Shown in pieces: positions 24,105 to 35,444 of a DNA stretch of 64,000 nt. The position numbers were made by a program, and so were the translations under genes. Origin of the DNA: Styela clava (taxonomy: Eukaryota; Chordata; Ascidiacea; Stolidobranchia; Styelidae); contig NC_135259.1 in assembly GCF_964204865.1 (NCBI RefSeq), positions 2,666,001 to 2,730,000 of the forward strand, in the 5' to 3' direction. How positions within the stretch are numbered: the first letter of the stretch is position 1; each line of letters opens with the position of its first letter. Below the pieces are notes generated by a model. The model was not told the DNA's origin, made no database searches, and saw only the letters and a program-made list of their open reading frames with translations.

Positions 24105-24759
24105 GTGAAGACGTTTACAAAACTTTTCTTACTGCAATCGATGTACGGATTTCTATTTTCGTTTTAATATGAGTAAAACTTATTTACTTATATACGTTTT
24201 TCATATCATGAAATATTAGTAGTGAGGAAGTAGAACTGAACTTAAAATACTTAATTAAACTTAAATTAAAGAAATATTTTTCGCGACGTTCCAACCGCAG
24301 CCAGTCTACAGTTGCCAAACTTTTGAAGTGAGACGGGGAGGTCGTGTATATAAAGAAAGCATTAGATTGGCGTATGAATGCAGGTATACTGCTTATAGAA
24401 CCACTGCGATTGAACTAGTATTAATACTTAATTAAAGCGTTTATTAACTCCCGCTAAAAATACGTTGTTTGTATCGGACTGTTTATACCTATTTTAAGTG
24501 GTGGTGCGATCGAATATCAGGTTTCCAGCTACAGGTACGGTACTGGTATGTTACCGTACCGCATATGATTTTCAGGGAATTGATGATGAAATATTTTATT
24601 TTTTCCCTTCGTGTCCATATATTTGAGCATCACTCTCTTGTTTTAAAAGCATTCTCAATTTTTATAAGCTTTACAGGCAAAAAATTCAACAATTCCCCAA
24701 AATAAAAACCGTTGAATATTGAATAGCAAATCACAATATGTTATGTTTAGGTGTGTAAG
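24105..24759 (+). pseudogene. IL-17-like paralogue, truncated
   Basis: Inverted-arm copy of the IL-17-like gene at 28363-29470. The exon 2 equivalent (24105-24142) keeps frame with a 3-bp deletion. Exon 3 and the first half of exon 4 are missing. The 3' half of exon 4 survives at 24282-24383 with conservative changes and a proper donor (AATGCAG/GTATAC). The last exon opens at 24751 after the acceptor TATGTTTAG and encodes only RCVS before the MITE inserted at 24760. Reading on through the MITE gives a novel tail that stops at 24913. The missing exon 3 and cysteines argue for a pseudogene. Confidence 0.75.
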
Positions 24760-25197
24760 CAGTGATGAGCTGAAAAATCGTAACAACCGGAACGCACCTA
24801 ATTCGCAAAAATGTAATATATTCACAACACGACGCGGACGTTTACAGAACTGCAATGAACTGTGGAGAAATTATATGAAATGTGTTTGTGTAAAATTACA
24901 AGAGTTTTCATAGCAATTCAATACAAATATTATTAATAGAAAGGTATAGAATGAATATTCATGGAGTTAATGGTCGGGCTAATATCTAATACACGTAACT
25001 ACTGTACTAATTATTTGAGTGATGTGACGTAAAAAGACTTAATATGATGTAACAAAACATAAATTAATAACTAAGTATATACCAGAGAAAGTAGACTTTT
25101 TGTACCATAATTTTATTTCAACAAAAGGAACGCAAATGCAGTGAAATGGAACAACCGGAACGTCGTTCCGGTGCGTTCCGGCTACAGCTCATCACTG
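24760..25197. mobile_element. hAT MITE in last exon of IL-17 pseudogene
   Basis: Perfect inverted termini CAGTGATGAGCTG and CAGCTCATCACTG, with internal GGAACG/CGTTCC motifs near both ends. Perfect 8-bp target duplication TGTGTAAG (24752-24759 and 25198-25205). The other arm of the inverted repeat has the uninterrupted site (complement reads GATGCGTAAGTACTGCTC at 28397-28414), a paralogous empty site. Confidence 0.92.
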
Positions 25198-25534
25198 TGT
25201 GTAAGTACTGCTCCGCTTATCACACTTCAACAAATTCGATGTCAATAATTAACATACAATGTATATCAATAATTTTCTGAAACGTTTAAGTAAAGGAATC
25301 CTCTTTAATGTTCGCTAAATAATACTAAAATGTAAAGTATCTCTTTAAGTTGTTTATAATACTTCTCGTTATTACTGTCAGTTTGTTACCTAGTACAATA
25401 AGAATAATTTTCAACATTTAATATCTTCACTAAAAATCAAACACTCGTCGTCAATCTTATTTCTGTTACTAATATAAAGAAAAGTAAGGATTCCCAGTAT
25501 TATCAAAGAAATAACATTCATTAATAATTTAAGC

Positions 25535-25594
25535 CACGGATGGGCAACCTGCGGCCCGCGGGCGCGCGGTTTCATCAAAGGTTGCACACCTCTG
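25535..25594. mobile_element. 60-bp hAT deletion remnant
   Basis: Left end CACGGATGGGCAACCTGCGG and right end AAAGGTTGCACACCTCTG are inverted repeats with almost nothing between them. Flanks ATTTAAGC (25527-25534) and ATTTAAAG (25595-25602) resemble an 8-bp duplication. The opposite arm of the large inverted repeat lacks it. Confidence 0.7.
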
Positions 25595-25973
25595 ATTTAA
25601 AGCAATCGGCTATTGAATATTAACAATGGGTAATCTCAATTTCATAGTACGGCTCATGCGTTTTCACCTGTGTTCAGTTTTCTTCAATCTCAAGTTGTTT
25701 TATTTTTTATGTGTTATATAAATTTGTAACGGTGATATGAATAAAAAAAAAACTCTACATTATCATTTCCGCGACATTCCAGTATCATGACATTTCAGTA
25801 TCATTACCAGGTTATTATATTTTGGGAAACGTACACTCATTGGTGGGCGGGCGCGTACTTTTACGTTTTTTAACTTTATTTTAAGTTATGCTCGCCTTCC
25901 AGGTATCTCTGTATTTTGTTTGTTCGTCTTCTTTTTGTGCTGTTTTGTTTTCATGTCAGAGTACCGAAATAAA

Positions 25974-26000
25974 TGATTGATTGATTGATTGATTGATTGA
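25974..26000. repeat. (TTGA)n microsatellite
   Basis: About six to seven uninterrupted copies of TTGA/GATT. Confidence 0.9.
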
Positions 26001-26329
26001 AATGCTTGCAGTCTCATACCCAGGCTACTATATTTTGGAAAACATACACAAATAAATACATAAATGCTTGTGACGTTGCGTAGCTTTTTCCTAGAAAGAT
26101 AGATAACTCCTCGCCTATGAGAAGTGTAAAAGAAAACCTTGCTCACAACGATCATCACGCAGACTACTATTGTCGATGAAAAGTTTTCTCTACTTAGACT
26201 ATCAGAGCTAGAACAATACCAATTTTCTCGTGCTCGATGCCTACATCGAGTAATTCGTAAGAAAATTTCAGGCAAGGATGGTCAAAATATAATATAATTT
26301 ATTTAACTTCACGCAACGAAAATTAATGG

Positions 26330-26630
26330 AAACTAATATATGATTGCATATTTTACATATTGTATTTAATATAATGAATATTTCATTGTTTCTCATTTCA
26401 AATGCTGTGAAAACGAATCAATAAAAGCATTTCACCTTTCTATGTCGATTACTTCCTGTTACATAGTATCTGCCTCTATTGTTAAATTGGGGATAAGGTA
26501 CATATTATAGATCACAAAATTGAGTTTTATTTGAAGGGAGCAATTTCTTTCGTGTCAAGTGCGCCGTGAGTGAGTGTTTTTATCTGATAATTTAGCGACG
26601 CACGAAGAAAAAGTTTGGGGAACGCCGTAA
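26330..26630. mobile_element. Second copy of the 20376 MITE family
   Basis: Shares CTAATATATGATTG, TTTTACATATTGTATTTA, CCTTTCTATGTCG and the end AAAAAGTTTGGGGAACGCCG with the element at 20376-20669. Its left terminus is eroded. It lies in the spacer between the large inverted-repeat arms, right at the inner edge of the left arm. Confidence 0.6.
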
Positions 26631-26804
26631 TACACAATATGTTGGGGCTTATAAAATTTATTTTTTGTTACATAAATTTTAGTTTGCAAAGAGTAGCAAA
26701 CGTGTGAAGTATAGTGATACTTTTTACTTTAAATCAAAACGCTATTTCAATGCGCTTTATTACCGTTTGCGTCATGGTTTCGGAAGAAGCAATAACGAAA
26801 AATG

Positions 26805-26914
26805 GGTGCTCCTGAAGTAAGCGCACCAAGATGTCGCATAACCTGAACCCTAACCTGGTACACAACCTGAGTTCAGGTTGTGCGCTATTTTGGTGCGCAC
26901 ACTTCAGGAGGTCC
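26805..26914. mobile_element. Foldback MITE, copy 1
   Basis: A 110-bp palindrome: GGTGCTCCTGAAG at the left, CTTCAGGAGGTCC at the right, with arms containing GCGCACCAAGATG and the central CAACCTGAGTTCAGGTTG. Perfect 8-bp target duplication GAAAAATG (26797-26804 and 26915-26922). Same family as 38960, 43641 and 49899. Confidence 0.9.
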
Positions 26915-27489
26915 GAAAAATGCAATGATGTTGGTTTTAATATATTGATATTACATTGCTAACCGAAAGAACGTTTATATTGACGTATTTATAAAACGTA
27001 TTACCATTATAAAAAGTTGAACAAAATTTCCTTACGCATTGAGAAAATGTGAACGCAAGAAAAATTTCGATGAAACGTCTTGGTCCACTTGGAAATGCAC
27101 ATTTCCTCATACCAATAGATTTTTATATTCGTCATACTAATTTCTTAAAACAAATTATTCGTTATTAATACGTTGTCTAATAATAACCGCGACTAAAAAT
27201 ATCGTCAGGAAGAATCAACCTTCTCTAAAATTATTGAGCAGCATTGATTGAAAATTCTAATTCAACACGATTTAAGCCTTAAAAAAACTTAAACCCGCAC
27301 TGATTACTGTTCAAAGTTCGACTGGTGTCGCTTGGAGCACAATGTCGTGTGAGCAGTTAAAACAATATTCAACACTAGCTATTTAGAGTTCAATAAATTA
27401 TATTATTTTTTGACCATCATTTAATTTGATATTTTTACGAATTACCCAATGTAGGTATTCAAGCACATAAAACTGGGGATAGTTTTTAG

Positions 27490-27671
27490 CTCCAGTAAAT
27501 CGAGCAAAAGAAACTTTCAATGGCCATCGTAATCCGAGTGATGATCGATGTGAGCAACGTTTTTATAGACGAGGAGTTAACTATCTTTCTAGGAAAAAGC
27601 TACGCAACGTCGCAGGCATTTCCAAAAATATAGTCCCTGGTCATGTTACTGAAATGTCGCGACAACGATAA
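27490..27671 (+). CDS. Candidate terminal exon, unknown
   Basis: After an acceptor-like TAGTTTTTAG an open frame in phase 1 runs 60 codons to TAA at 27669-27671 and includes PSDDRCEQRFYRRGVNYLSR. The complement of the left arm (about 26060-26150) keeps the core RRGV-x-YLSRKKLRNV, but its preceding residues are shifted by indels. The conservation may simply reflect the recent duplication. Family not recognised. Confidence 0.3.
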
Positions 27672-28362
27672 TGAAGCGGGTTTTTATTTTATTTTTATTA
27701 CGGTTACAAATTGATATAACACATAAAAAAAAAAAAAAATGTGAGAACTAGGAAAAATATACATAAGTAAAAAAAAATAAATGAAAACGTCAGTGAAAGA
27801 CAAAATGTGAAGTTATCATAATTGGGTAAACTGCCAAATTACCAAAAGATTTGTATAGAAACGCCACCATATTCGACAATATTGTTGATATGTGCACTAT
27901 ATTCCTTTACGAAATTTAAACGCATTTCAATGTACTTAGTGCAAATAGAAATACCAAAATCTTGAGAACATGTCATTATACTATTCGACGCAGCACACAT
28001 AGCACGCATTAGCTGAGTTTCGAAATTAAGATTACCCATTGTTAATATTCAATATCTAATATTATTTTTTTGATAACGTTGGGAATCCCGACTTTTATCT
28101 ATTTCAGTAACAAAACTGATCACAAGAGTAACGATGAGAGTTGAATTGTTAGTGAAGATATTAAATATTGCACAATATTTTTTAATAATCTAGGTAACAA
28201 ACTGGCAGTATTATCGATAACAGTAAAAATAAATTCAAAATAAATATTATATACAACTTGAAGACGTACTTTCTATTTTAGTATTATTCAACGAACGACC
28301 CAGTATAAGGAGATCATTTGTCCAAAAGTTTCAGAAAATCAATGTTATTCATTCTTCGTCAA

Positions 28363-29470
28363 TTATTGACATCGAACTTGTTGAAGTGTGATAGGCTGAG
28401 CAGTACTTACGCATCTGAACATAACATATTGTGAGTTGCTATTCAATATCCAATGGTTACTATTTTAGGGCATTGTCGGTTTTTGGCCCGTAAATCTTAT
28501 GAAATTGAGCATTCTTTTAAAATAACATTTTAACAATACTATTTTAATCAGGAGTTAAACGGTTTAAGTATCAATACGAGTTCAATTAGTGGTTATTTAA
28601 AACAATATACCTGCATCCATGCGCCAATCTGACGCTTTCTTTATATATACGACCCCCCCGCCTCACTTCAAAAGTCTGGCAACTGTAAACTGGATGAGGT
28701 TGGAACGTCGCGGGAAGCAATTCTTCAGTTTCAGGATTTTGACAATTTGGAAGGCAAGTTGCATTCGAAAAAACCGATGGAAATATGTTAACGGCACATT
28801 CAATCCTAAAATACATGAAATTGAATTGGGATTTGTATTTTGGTCCCAAATATAATAAGCTACATATTCTCAAGTTGAGGTAGATTTGTACTTACCATTC
28901 CATTCTATAAGGAGCAAAGCCATTGTATACATCATATCGATTTTCTGTAGCTTTGCATTGGTGTATTTTGGCAAAGTCAGAACTGTTAAATATGGAAAAT
29001 AATAATTAATGAAGTTTGAAACTGATATAATATTACACGTCTGATGACATGGATATAAATTAGTGTGAGCTGTTTTTTGTTCTGTTGCATTCAAATTTGT
29101 ATTAAAACAAAATATTGCGGTAGATTCAAAACATTTCATTATTTAATCAGATAAATTTGGTTTTATTTCAGTTTCAGTTGCTGACTACCCATATTTTAAT
29201 AATATAAAAATAATTGTAATATATAAGTCTCACTCATGTTCAATCGAAAATGAAAATCTGTACATCCATTGCAGTAAGATAAACTTCTGAATTATCGTCT
29301 TCACCTGCCAAAAAATTCATATTTTTTTAAGAATAATAAACTACATCTTACATATTGTAGGATCAGAATTCTCTATTGTGATCGAGCTCTTTTTGGGACA
29401 GAGATGCCATGAGCGTTGATAATATAATACCAAAAGATAAAAAAATAAAAAAAAGGATTCTTACCGCCAT
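28363..29470 (-). CDS. IL-17-like secreted cytokine
   Basis: Five minus-strand exons with GT-AG borders: 29465-29470, 29264-29304, 28896-28982, 28611-28805, 28363-28414; phases 0,2,2,2; 126 residues. The start MAVKTIIQKFILLQW is a short signal-peptide-like segment. The body follows the IL-17 plan: an aromatic-Pro stretch (GFAPYRMEW), then ATCLPNC, then TFEVRRGG, then ESVRLAHGCRCV. Eight cysteines lie at 25, 48, 62, 66, 87, 109, 111 and 125. By homology C62/C66 with C109/C111 would form the family's two knot-like disulfides, and the closing GCxCV is the IL-17 C-terminal signature. N59 (SNAT) is a possible N-glycosylation site. IL-17 proteins are secreted ligands of IL-17 receptors in mucosal immunity. 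The two-codon first exon is the least certain part. A broken copy lies in the opposite arm of the inverted repeat. Confidence 0.85.
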
Positions 29471-30165
29471 TTCCTTCCTATACTGAATTCGATTTGGTTT
29501 CTTGCTTGTACTGCAAACAGTCTCCACAATGACAAAAATTATAATTGAGAAGCAGCTCCATTTCCCGGCTATATACACCACAATTTGATGATGGGGAATA
29601 TTTTATTGAAACGAAACAGGAAATACTGATATCGGTACAACTTTTCATTTTCTTGATGTCGTAAGAAATTGCTTTATTACCACATCTCTGTCACAAAATT
29701 ATTTGTGTTCAGTGATGGACTACCTAAGTATCAACTTGATGGCAATGCACAAATACAGAGAATAAAGGCAAGATTACCGGTTATTTTTGTTTGATGACGG
29801 CATGGACAGAAACGAGTACGGAACATCAGCAATATCAGAGCAACACGATAGATTTGTGTTCAATAGTCGTACTTATTGATACGCATATTTTTTTTTGGTG
29901 CTGCAACTCTATATTTTTACCTTTTGATGATTTTTTAAAACTGATTATTATTTGTAATTTATTCGAACATATTAGGGGCTTTATTAGTTATGACACTCGC
30001 TACTTTCTGTAAAGTTTAACTAGAATATTGTACCACGGTAGGTTTTTTTAATATTGTTTTTTTCAATATTCAATATTTAACTGATTTATTTAACACAATT
30101 GATTAATATTTATCGAATAAATTTTCAGAAAAATAGTCAATGTCAAACAAAGAAATGACGGTACT

Positions 30166-33100
30166 AGCTGAATGCAAATGATGACAACTGTAGGAGAAAA
30201 AGTTCATGATGCAACTCATATCATAAAATTGTGGTTGTATTGATGGAGAATATTCGAAGTTTAAATCAAACATTTTGTGTAGCTTGCACACTTTCAAACC
30301 AAAATTAAATTTGGGACACGTTTTAATTCAATTTATGTAATTAAAAATCACCAAAACACTGATAATATTCAGTGATGCACGTAACGTACGTAGGTGTAAC
30401 AAACTGCTAGAATCAATGTGCTGTTGGCCTATGGTCACAATTATTAGCTGAATACCGTGGCGCACAAACCTTGGTATCCAATAATATCAAATATATTCGT
30501 TAATTCATTATTTGGTAAATGTTGGCATTGGCAACTAGTGCTTTTGTTGCAACACTTTTTGGGCATATACATATTTATTTATATACATATGATTTATATA
30601 TATATATCATTCATCACAATGATTACATCATAACATTTAACCAGATAAGTTTGCATTTTGGTTAGCTTATGTTCTGACTTGCCCTGCATTTATAAAAAGC
30701 CGTTAGAAAACATCAATGACGCTTAAATAGGGCTCGATCAACGATTATGTGACATGGCCGATGACCCATTATTTTATTTTAGATGCGAATATATTCCTAA
30801 ACATTTAGCAATTTACCAAATTAAATGATGTACCTCGAACGCAACTGAAATCTGGACATAGCTATTTAGGGTATTTTAGCGGTACAATTCTTGTAAAAAA
30901 CCTTGTAATGTGAGCAAAAGTGACTTGTCTGAGCTAGGTCGGTAAAAAAATTTTGAGTGACGAAATCAAAACTCAGTGTAAAAACTCAATATGATAACAA
31001 TTGTCAAATAACACAACAGTTAATATAGTAATATTATATTATTACCTAATCTTTCGATTACATTTTTCGATATGTTACTTTGAAACAGTGACTTGTTGGC
31101 ATGGCTTGATGGTAATGCGGAAATCATTGGGTACAATCATGCACATGATTTCACGATAAATAAAGAAATACGTCTAGTCTACACCGAGGTGTCCGATGAA
31201 TGAAAATTCTTAGTTGCGGACCAAACTGTTACCCTAATGTTCTCAGTTTGTTCATAGTGTTCTCAGTTTACTTCCATCAGAACAATATTCCTTCGACTAT
31301 CAAAATCCCTTTCAAAAATTTATGAAAAAACGAACCGATTAAAAGAACGTTTGATCTGATCCACAAGATGATTTTATGCAAACCATCGATGCTTTGGTGT
31401 GAGTCAACGGCCGGCAACCAACTTGTTTAATGTTAAACAAGTTCATGGACGCCATCTTGTGCCATATTTGGGAAACGCAAAACAACGAAGTCCTATGGGA
31501 AATTTTCGTCGTGTTGTTGAACCGAATAAGTCCGCTGTTATAAGGGCTAGAATGGTCGGCCGTTCATATCGACGAATAAATACAACTTTTCAACTGTGAC
31601 GTCATAAGGAACGCCATTGTCAAATGATTAATTATGACGATTAGAATAGCAAATTTACTTCGGAAGCAACTCGGAACCGCTATACTTGTCTTCAAAGACA
31701 ATTTAATGTACTATAAATGTAATTTGGCCAAGATGAAACGATTTAATCGTGTACGGCTAAGATTCTACTTCAAAACGCGACCTTCAAAATTTTTCTACCT
31801 AAAATATTATTGAAAATAATAGGTATGTTTCAATAATTGTGTTGGAACTTTTCATGAGACGCCGTGTTAAATTGCCGAGAACAATAGGCACAAGATGGCG
31901 TCCATTGTCTGAGCGTTGCCTCGCTTATATTATATATACGCTTTGGTAAGAGTCGCCTTCGGTAAAGCCTTTGTGAGGCTAACGTTTATTCATTCTTCCA
32001 TCACAATTGCTTATTCGATTATACAATACTAAACCGACCACGACCTGTCCAAAGTTATTAAGTGTAAGTTTGAAATATAAATTTTAATCAACGCCAAATG
32101 GAATATCAGCGCTTCAGGATCGTTTGGTTCATGCGGTAAAAAAAAGCATTATTTTGGAGGAAGTCGGTATAAACGTAGATCACACGAAACAATGATATTT
32201 AGACTGTAAAAACAAAATTCCTATATTATATGTAATCAGAATAAATTCCGTGTATGGGAGTTGAGAATAATTTATTGTTCTTTTAAAATAATTAGGTACA
32301 ACTTAAAAACATGATCTTTATGCAACCAGCAATGACGTCACAACATGGCGTGAATAAATTAGTAAATTACACTCTTTACAGAGGTCACTTTTTTATGGCG
32401 ATAAACAATTAGTACACAACAAAAAATATCAGAAATATATTGGTATAAATCTTTTTTTCTTTTTATGGGAATATTGAGACAACTACGACATCTCTCAAAC
32501 GGCAATAAATAATAAATTCGGAAACAAATCAACAACATTAAGACGCGACAACCATAAGTAACTGGATGGCAATGTTCATTATATTAAAACTGCATTGAAT
32601 AAATAAATATAAGACAAAACCATCTCGTGATATCTTTAACATAGATACCCATCACGGATCTCATATTATGCCAAGATTGATGTGTTTCTGGATATCAAAG
32701 CCAAAGTTCCAAGTACAAGTGTTTCGTCTTATTTCATATTCACGAACCCCAAGTCCTCACTAGTTCTTTTGATGTTACTCCTCTCAATGGGCGGTAAATC
32801 TGCGATCTTAACATTTTGTTTAATTCCGAATGATCAAATTGTATATAGCGAATTATTAAAAAGACTGAATTTTGTCCGAGTAGTTGAAAAATCTTCAATA
32901 ATTCAAACATTTTCTTTTTTATAGTTCATTGCTTGCTTGTATTAAAAATCTATGGAGATTATCAAACTTCCAAGTTTTATCAGTGGTTGTCAGCAAAATA
33001 TATGCCGATTTTATGATATTGTCTTGTCATCTGCAGGTCTGTAATATTTTGTGTTACATTAATTCTAAATATGAGCTTTTTGAGCTAGATTTTCGACAGT

Positions 33101-33727
33101 TACCATATTGGATATAAACATGGACCGCAAATAAATCAGTCTCATAGTCCTAACTGTTTTGGTATTTGGAGATAATATGTAAGATTAAAGTGGACGATTA
33201 TTTTTATTATTAAATCTTCGTGGATTAATCAGTATGGTATACGTATTATCGTTAATGAATTAATCCAATAGGCAAACAAATTCAAACTTTACCTTGTTTA
33301 CGAAAGCACAGGAATAACGAATCTTCAATGAAGATTAAACATGTTGAATGCATTTTAGATCAAATGTAAAATTGTTGACTTCCTGATGAGCAAACGTTTC
33401 ATAAAAATCAAACGTGAATTGGTATGGCTATCACTTCAAGATGATTTACTAGTGGACCTAATGTCTATATGACGTCACGATCAAATGTAATGATTTTTGT
33501 CACGTAACTCACCTTGGCTCACCGTTTTAAAATTTTGATAAAATGTCATAACCGCGTTTGAACATAAAGAGTATTTTTAATAATCATTCGTAACGCATTT
33601 CATAAAATAAAGTGATGATTCATGCATATTTTGATAAATAGCAAAAATCGCAATCTACATCGAACATCTGAAGCGTTTTGATTTGCCTTTGCTAACTAAA
33701 ATTTGGGATTATATTCACAGTGTAAAC
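30166..33727. other. Intergenic, no supportable gene
   Basis: AT-rich. GGACGCCATCTTGTGCC at 31448 and its complement GGCACAAGATGGCGTCC at 31887 form a spaced inverted repeat about 440 bases apart, perhaps ends of a decayed element. No splice-consistent coding was found. Confidence 0.5.
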
Positions 33728-34612
33728 CAGGGGACACCAACCCGTTGCCCGCGGGCACCAAGTCGCCCGCAAGGACCATATGAGTCACCCGCAGCTGTGT
33801 TTTGAAATAACTCAAATAACGGCGCTGATCAGTAAGCTACATCTACTAATTTTATTCTTGCTATTCTTGTTTAAACCATATATATATGAGAAATGAAAAT
33901 CACAATATATTAATTATTGTAACGGTCAGCCTTTTCTATATGGGACATCGGTAAATGTCATTTCAATTATGACATCACACACACTAGGTCAGCTGGAGCC
34001 ATGCGTGTTGTTCTTTTTTAACCTTTTTTTAATGGAACTTGGACATGTCAAGCATTGTTGAGCAACGTTCAGCCTTGATGCGGGAAAGGTAGAGCTTAAA
34101 ATTGTAACACTGCTAAATGACCTTCACCTCAAAGCCAATCAGGGCTCCAGTTGACACAGAAAGTGCCGTGGTGTATGAACAGCAGCTTCGATAGTCGCAA
34201 GCTTGTTTGGTTCAACCTATCTTTGTGAATCAGCCTTTTATTATAATTTCATCAAGAACAAACACTGAACATGCCTCACTGATGAACATCTGCAAGACTC
34301 ACTCAGAGTTTGGGGGTCAAGTTGCAAACCAGAGTACAACACAAGAGTGGAAAACATGCAATATCGGGTTTCCCACGTACTGAGGAGGAATACACCAGAT
34401 TGAAAGAAAATATGATTTTCATGATTTGTTAAATGTTTTGGTGGAATTTAACATTTGATAGCTCAACCACTATTGATAGTTTCATGAATAATTATCAATA
34501 TCAGTGTCTACCTGGCTAAATACCATTAATATCAAATTGGCTTTTCAAAAGAGTGTTATTAGCCTAGTCGGTACCCAGAAAGGAACCCGCTGCTTCGTAA
34601 AGGTGACCCCTG
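33728..34612 (+). mobile_element. hAT transposon with transposase-tail remnant
   Basis: Begins CAGGGGACACCAACCCG, followed by GCCCGCGGGCACCAAG; ends AAAGGTGACCCCTG. Perfect 8-bp target duplication GTGTAAAC (33720-33727 and 34613-34620). Near 34270-34350 a broken plus-strand frame reads CLTDEHLQDSLRV, close to the conserved LTDEHL region before the C terminus of hAT transposases of the GTF2IRD2/ZBED-like type. Internally deleted, 885 bp. Confidence 0.9.
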
Positions 34613-35444
34613 GTGTAAACATTGAAATATATATAACCAACGTAAAGTATATATCAACTAACTATCGAATTGGGATTCTTCTAAACATTTTATGGTTCAA
34701 ATTCTGTTGAGTTCAGATCGAATTAAAATTAGAATACACTTTTGCGTCAACAAAAGAAGTGAAATATTGAGTGACATTGAGCATATGTTTATAATACAAT
34801 ATAAATAATATATAATATTACCTAAAAACCTATATATAATATTACCTAAATACCTATATTTTATTTCTTACCATAAACTCTTTTATTGAATGCATATAGA
34901 CCCTCGTTGTACTAAAAGAAATTAAAACTTCTATGACGTGGATCAAAAATACAAAATGGTAATCGGCACTTTCATACATTTCTGTTAAATAACGACCTGA
35001 ACATGTGAAAATGTTTGAATACAAGATAGCGTACGATTTAATTAAGTCATGTTTTCAGGATTTAAAATTTATGATTTGTTACCAAAAACGGGAATAATCT
35101 ATCTTATGACCTAAATAATCTACCTCAAGGAAAACTGACATGAATGTTTTAAATGAAATAGTGCAATATGAACCAAAGATCCTTTATTTTATGAATAAAC
35201 CTGACTAAGTGTGGAATATCAAAATACAAATCACGTCTGTCGGACGTTTCCGCCGTTATCTAATTATAGCCGTTCATATTTATAGGTTTTGGGTGATCTC
35301 TCCGTGGTCTCACCTCGTTTCAAAAAAAAAAATTCACCACAACAACGACACAACACGAATTTGTCAAAGTGGCTTATAAGTAGACTTTTTGTTCAATACC
35401 ATTGAAACTTCCTTATTTTTATATAATTTCCTTATATTTTTACA
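34613..35444. other. AT-rich intergenic
   Basis: Contains a short direct repeat (TATAATATTACCTAAA at about 34809 and 34834). No gene evident. Confidence 0.5.

Larger units (their letters stand above)
23440..26310 (+). repeat. Left arm of a large inverted repeat
   Basis: This arm matches the complement of 27386-30165 over almost its whole length, with many substitutions and small indels. Anchors include GTCCATGCCGTCATC (23806 against 29793 region), TTGCAGCACCAAA (23697 against 29900 region), GGCAGGTGAAGACG (24101 against 29296 region), CAATGGGTAATCT (25625 against 28025 region) and TACATCGAGTAATTCGTAA (26242 against 27435 region). It carries two hAT MITE insertions absent from the other arm and a broken copy of the IL-17-like gene. 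Confidence 0.85.
27386..30165 (-). repeat. Right arm of the large inverted repeat
   Basis: Complement of 23440-26310, separated by a spacer of about 1.08 kb that holds a hAT relic and a foldback MITE. This arm keeps all five exons of the IL-17-like gene and lacks both MITEs present in the left arm, so it is the better-preserved copy. Confidence 0.85.
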
